Below, piece by piece: positions 8,628-10,197 of a DNA stretch of 10,197 nt; position 1 is the first letter of the stretch; every line of letters begins with the position of its first letter. Below the pieces are notes generated by a model. It did not search any database. It was not told where the DNA came from and worked only from the letters and a program-made list of their open reading frames with translations. The DNA is from Rhodospirillales bacterium Alpha_05. Its GTDB lineage: Bacteria; Pseudomonadota; Alphaproteobacteria; Rhodospirillales; Rhodospirillaceae. The stretch is from contig LUYR01000302.1 of the NCBI GenBank assembly GCA_001603335.1, positions 1 through 10,197 on the forward strand, in the 5' to 3' direction. Made by a program: the position numbers and the translations under genes.

Positions 8628-9899
8628 TCAGGCGGAAGGATCGACGAGGATCAGCCGCAGGTCGTTGACGTTGGTGAGCGTCGGCCCGGTGACGACGAGG
8701 GCGTCGAGGGCCTGGAAGTAGCTGTAGGCGTCGTTGTTGGCCTGGAGCGCCAGCGCGTCGAGGCCGAGATCCCGGGCGCGCTGCCAGTGCTCGGGCGCGA
8801 GCCATGCCCCGGCGTTGTCCTCCGAGCCGTCGATGCCGTCGGTATCGCAGGCGAGGGCGAAGATGCCGGGCTCGCCCGCCGTGGCGATGGCGAAGGCGAG
8901 GAGGTACTCGGTGTTGCGGCCGCCGCGCCCGTTGCCCTTCACCTGCACCGTGGTCTCGCCGCCCGAGACGATGCAGACCTTTTCGCCCCGCCGCTTCGCC
9001 TCGAGCGCCATTTCGCCGTGGGCGCGGCCGACTTCGTGGGCGAAGCCCTCGATGCCGTCGCCGAGGTCGATCACCTTGTACCCCGCCGACGCGGCGGTTT
9101 CGGCGGCGGCCTTGAGGGTCGCCACCGGGCTGCCGACGAGGTGGTAGTCGGACTTCGCGAGGCGCGGGTCGCCGGGCTTCGGGGTTTCCCCCTCCGCCGC
9201 GCCGAGCAGGTCGGCGACGCCCTCGGGGCAGGAGATACCGTATTTCGCCAGGATCGCCTTGGCCTCGGCGAGGGTGGTGGGGTCGCCGACGGTCGGGCCG
9301 GAGGCGATCGTCGCCGGGGAGTTGCCGACGACGTCGGAGATCGCCAGGGTCACCACCGGCGCGGGCCACGCGGCGGCGGCGAGGCGGCCGCCCTTGATCG
9401 CCGAGAGGTGCTTGCGCACGCAGTTGATTTCGGAAATGTCCGCGCCCGAGCGCAGCAGCTGGCGGTTGATCTCGCGCTTGTCCTCGAAGCCGATGCCGGG
9501 GCAGGGCAGGGAGAGCAGTGCCGAGCCGCCGCCCGAGATCAGGCAGACGACGAGGTCGTCGGCGGTGAGGCCCTTGACGGTTTCGAGCATGCGCGCCGCC
9601 GCCCGCTGCCCCGCCTCGTCGGGAACCGGGTGGGCGGCCTCGACCACCTCGATGTCGTGGGTCGGGCAGGCGTGGCCGTAGCGGGTCACCACCAGGCCTT
9701 CGAGCCTGCCGCCGCGCCAATGGGTCTCGAACGCGCGCGCCATCGAGCCCGCCGCCTTGCCCGCGCCGACCACCACGGTGCGGCCCTTGGGCGGGGCGGG
9801 AATATGGGGGGCGAGGCAGAGCTCGGGGGCGGCCGCGGCCAACCCCGCATCCAGCATGTGGCGCAGCAGGCGCGGGTGGGGCGTTTCGGAAGGGATCAT
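8628..9899 (-). CDS. Glycerate 2-kinase, MOFRL/GckA family (often misnamed hydroxypyruvate reductase TtuD)
   Basis: A 423-residue cytosolic kinase that phosphorylates D-glycerate with ATP to 2-phosphoglycerate, feeding lower glycolysis or the serine cycle. The N-terminal DUF4147 domain (about 1-245) shows VVVGAGKAAGSM at 43-53 with Lys48, LISGGGSALLSLP (120-132), NCVRKHLSAIKGGRLA (159-174) and GPTVGDPTTL (201-210). The C-terminal MOFRL domain (about 300-415) shows CIVSGGETTVQVKGNGRGGRN, with Arg325 and Arg328, then DTDGIDGSEDNAGAW. Lys48 and Arg325 match the positions thought catalytic in this family. Length is typical. The start at 9899 is chosen over the upstream ATG at 9992 because the extra 31 residues are unlike the family and AGGGAAG lies about ten bases before it. 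The family is unrelated to the GlxK/GarK kinases of E. coli. Neighbours hint at acid uptake by the convergent GntP permease. Confidence 0.93.
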   Translation of the reverse strand: MIPSETPHPRLLRHMLDAGLAAAAPELCLAPHIPAPPKGRTVVVGAGKAAGSMARAFETHWRGGRLEGLVVTRYGHACPTHDIEVVEAAHPVPDEAGQRAAARMLETVKGLTADDLVVCLISGGGSALLSLPCPGIGFEDKREINRQLLRSGADISEINCVRKHLSAIKGGRLAAAAWPAPVVTLAISDVVGNSPATIASGPTVGDPTTLAEAKAILAKYGISCPEGVADLLGAAEGETPKPGDPRLAKSDYHLVGSPVATLKAAAETAASAGYKVIDLGDGIEGFAHEVGRAHGEMALEAKRRGEKVCIVSGGETTVQVKGNGRGGRNTEYLLAFAIATAGEPGIFALACDTDGIDGSEDNAGAWLAPEHWQRARDLGLDALALQANNDAYSYFQALDALVVTGPTLTNVNDLRLILVDPSA

Positions 9900-9963
9900 C
9901 GCGTGCGGTCTTCCCTGTCTGGCGCGGCCGCTTGCGGGTCGCTTATGGGTATGGGTTGGCTCA

Positions 9964-9992
9964 AGATTACGGCTGCACTCGGGTGCCGACAA
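9964..9992 (-). promoter_or_regulatory. Candidate sigma-70 promoter for glycerate 2-kinase
   Basis: On the minus strand, TTGTCG (9987-9992) and TAATCT (9964-9969) are separated by exactly 17 bases. The pair lies right after the terminator of the upstream gene, as expected for a new transcription unit. The start would be near 9957, leaving a leader of about 58 bases. A direct repeat of TATGGG (9944-9949 and 9950-9955) falls just downstream and could be an operator. The -10 match is modest, so this is tentative. Confidence 0.33.
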
Positions 9993-10002
9993 GAGATGAA
10001 AA

Positions 10003-10028
10003 AGCCCCCGGCGCGGACGCCGGGGGCT
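10003..10028 (-). terminator. Intrinsic terminator of the chemotaxis-receptor gene
   Basis: The perfect eleven-base arms AGCCCCCGGCG (10003-10013) and CGCCGGGGGCT (10018-10028) enclose a CGGA loop. On the minus strand the stem is followed by TTTTTC. It lies 22 bases past the receptor stop at 10051. The plus strand has no T-run after the stem, so it works in one direction. Confidence 0.92.
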
Positions 10029-10050
10029 CCTCCGAAGCCGATGGAGAGGC

Positions 10051-10197
10051 TCAGGCGGCGCGGATTCGCGCGATGAACTCGTCGACCTCGCAGTCGAGGT
10101 GTTCCGCCTGCTGCGCCAGCGCCCCCGCCGCGTCGAGCAGGTCGGCGGCGCCGTGACCCGCGCGTCCGGCGGCGTCGGTGACGTGGGTGATATGGGT
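10051..10197 (-). CDS. Methyl-accepting chemotaxis protein, extreme C-terminus (5' part outside window)
   Basis: A minus-strand frame enters from the right edge and ends at TGA 10051-10053, with 48 residues visible. The end of the translation (LDAAGALAQQAEHLDCEVDE, then FIARIRAA) has the heptad spacing and the terminal FxxxIRAA found at the end of many alphaproteobacterial chemotaxis receptors. In these, the two-helix signalling coiled coil finishes with a pattern like L-x-x-QAE-x-L-x-x-EVDxFL. The sensor region, HAMP domain and CheA/CheW-binding tip all lie outside the window, so the stimulus is unknown. There is no CheR-tethering pentapeptide at the tail. A strong terminator follows 22 bases downstream. 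The call rests on a short stretch, but the pattern is characteristic. Confidence 0.75.
   Translation of the reverse strand, partial: THITHVTDAAGRAGHGAADLLDAAGALAQQAEHLDCEVDEFIARIRAA

Noticed and set aside
6523..8721. 732-codon plus-strand frame across the LOG gene, the intergenic region and the permease
   Set aside because: It is antisense to one recognised gene and out of frame with another. The translation is Arg/Gly/Asp-rich without motifs, as expected from GC-rich shadow frames.
8529..10076. 515-codon plus-strand frame antisense to the glycerate kinase
   Set aside because: It is a shadow of the kinase. It crosses the strong terminator at 8587-8617 and has no recognisable domain.

Overview
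The window looks like ordinary chromosome from a GC-rich alphaproteobacterium, probably Rhodospirillales-like. The reasons are the very GC-rich coding DNA, the clpS-clpA pair of alphaproteobacterial type, the fusion of a D-Ala-D-Ala carboxypeptidase with a SPOR domain, the MOFRL-family glycerate 2-kinase, and a chemotaxis-receptor tail. The lineage is an inference from gene content; no rRNA or other marker is present. I see no tRNA, rRNA, CRISPR array, insertion sequence or phage gene. Genes are tightly packed, and the largest gap is about 220 bases.

Layout. Positions 1-416 (+) hold the C-terminal ligand-binding half of a GntR/FadR-type regulator cut by the window edge. It converges on a minus-strand S11 penicillin-binding carboxypeptidase with a SPOR domain (441-1841). 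A 224-base divergent intergenic region with several hairpins separates that gene from a plus-strand gene for an unrecognised, exported, possibly lipidated protein (2066-2779). Next come clpS (2890-3261), clpA (3267-5609) and an exported Sel1-repeat protein (5635-6447), which probably form one operon. A LOG-family nucleotide-processing gene (6457-7041, minus) converges on the Sel1 gene. It is divergent from a GntP-family permease (7232-8569, plus). The permease converges on a glycerate 2-kinase (8628-9899, minus) across a strong bidirectional terminator. The last 147 bases are the C-terminus of a methyl-accepting chemotaxis protein on the minus strand, followed by its own terminator.

How the genes work together. 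ClpS selects N-end-rule substrates for the ClpA unfoldase, which feeds ClpP; clpP is not in the window. The Sel1 protein shares their transcript but carries a signal peptide, so its role is probably envelope-related rather than part of ClpAP. The carboxypeptidase trims peptidoglycan pentapeptides, and its SPOR domain should direct it to septal glycan. The permease and glycerate kinase together suggest uptake of an organic acid, possibly D-glycerate, and its entry into lower glycolysis as 2-phosphoglycerate. This pairing is a hypothesis.

I did not find a convincing undescribed system. The items most worth a second look are the unknown exported protein, the hairpin-rich divergent intergenic region, the possible heat-shock promoter before clpS, the Sel1 gene behind clpA, and the permease-kinase pairing.
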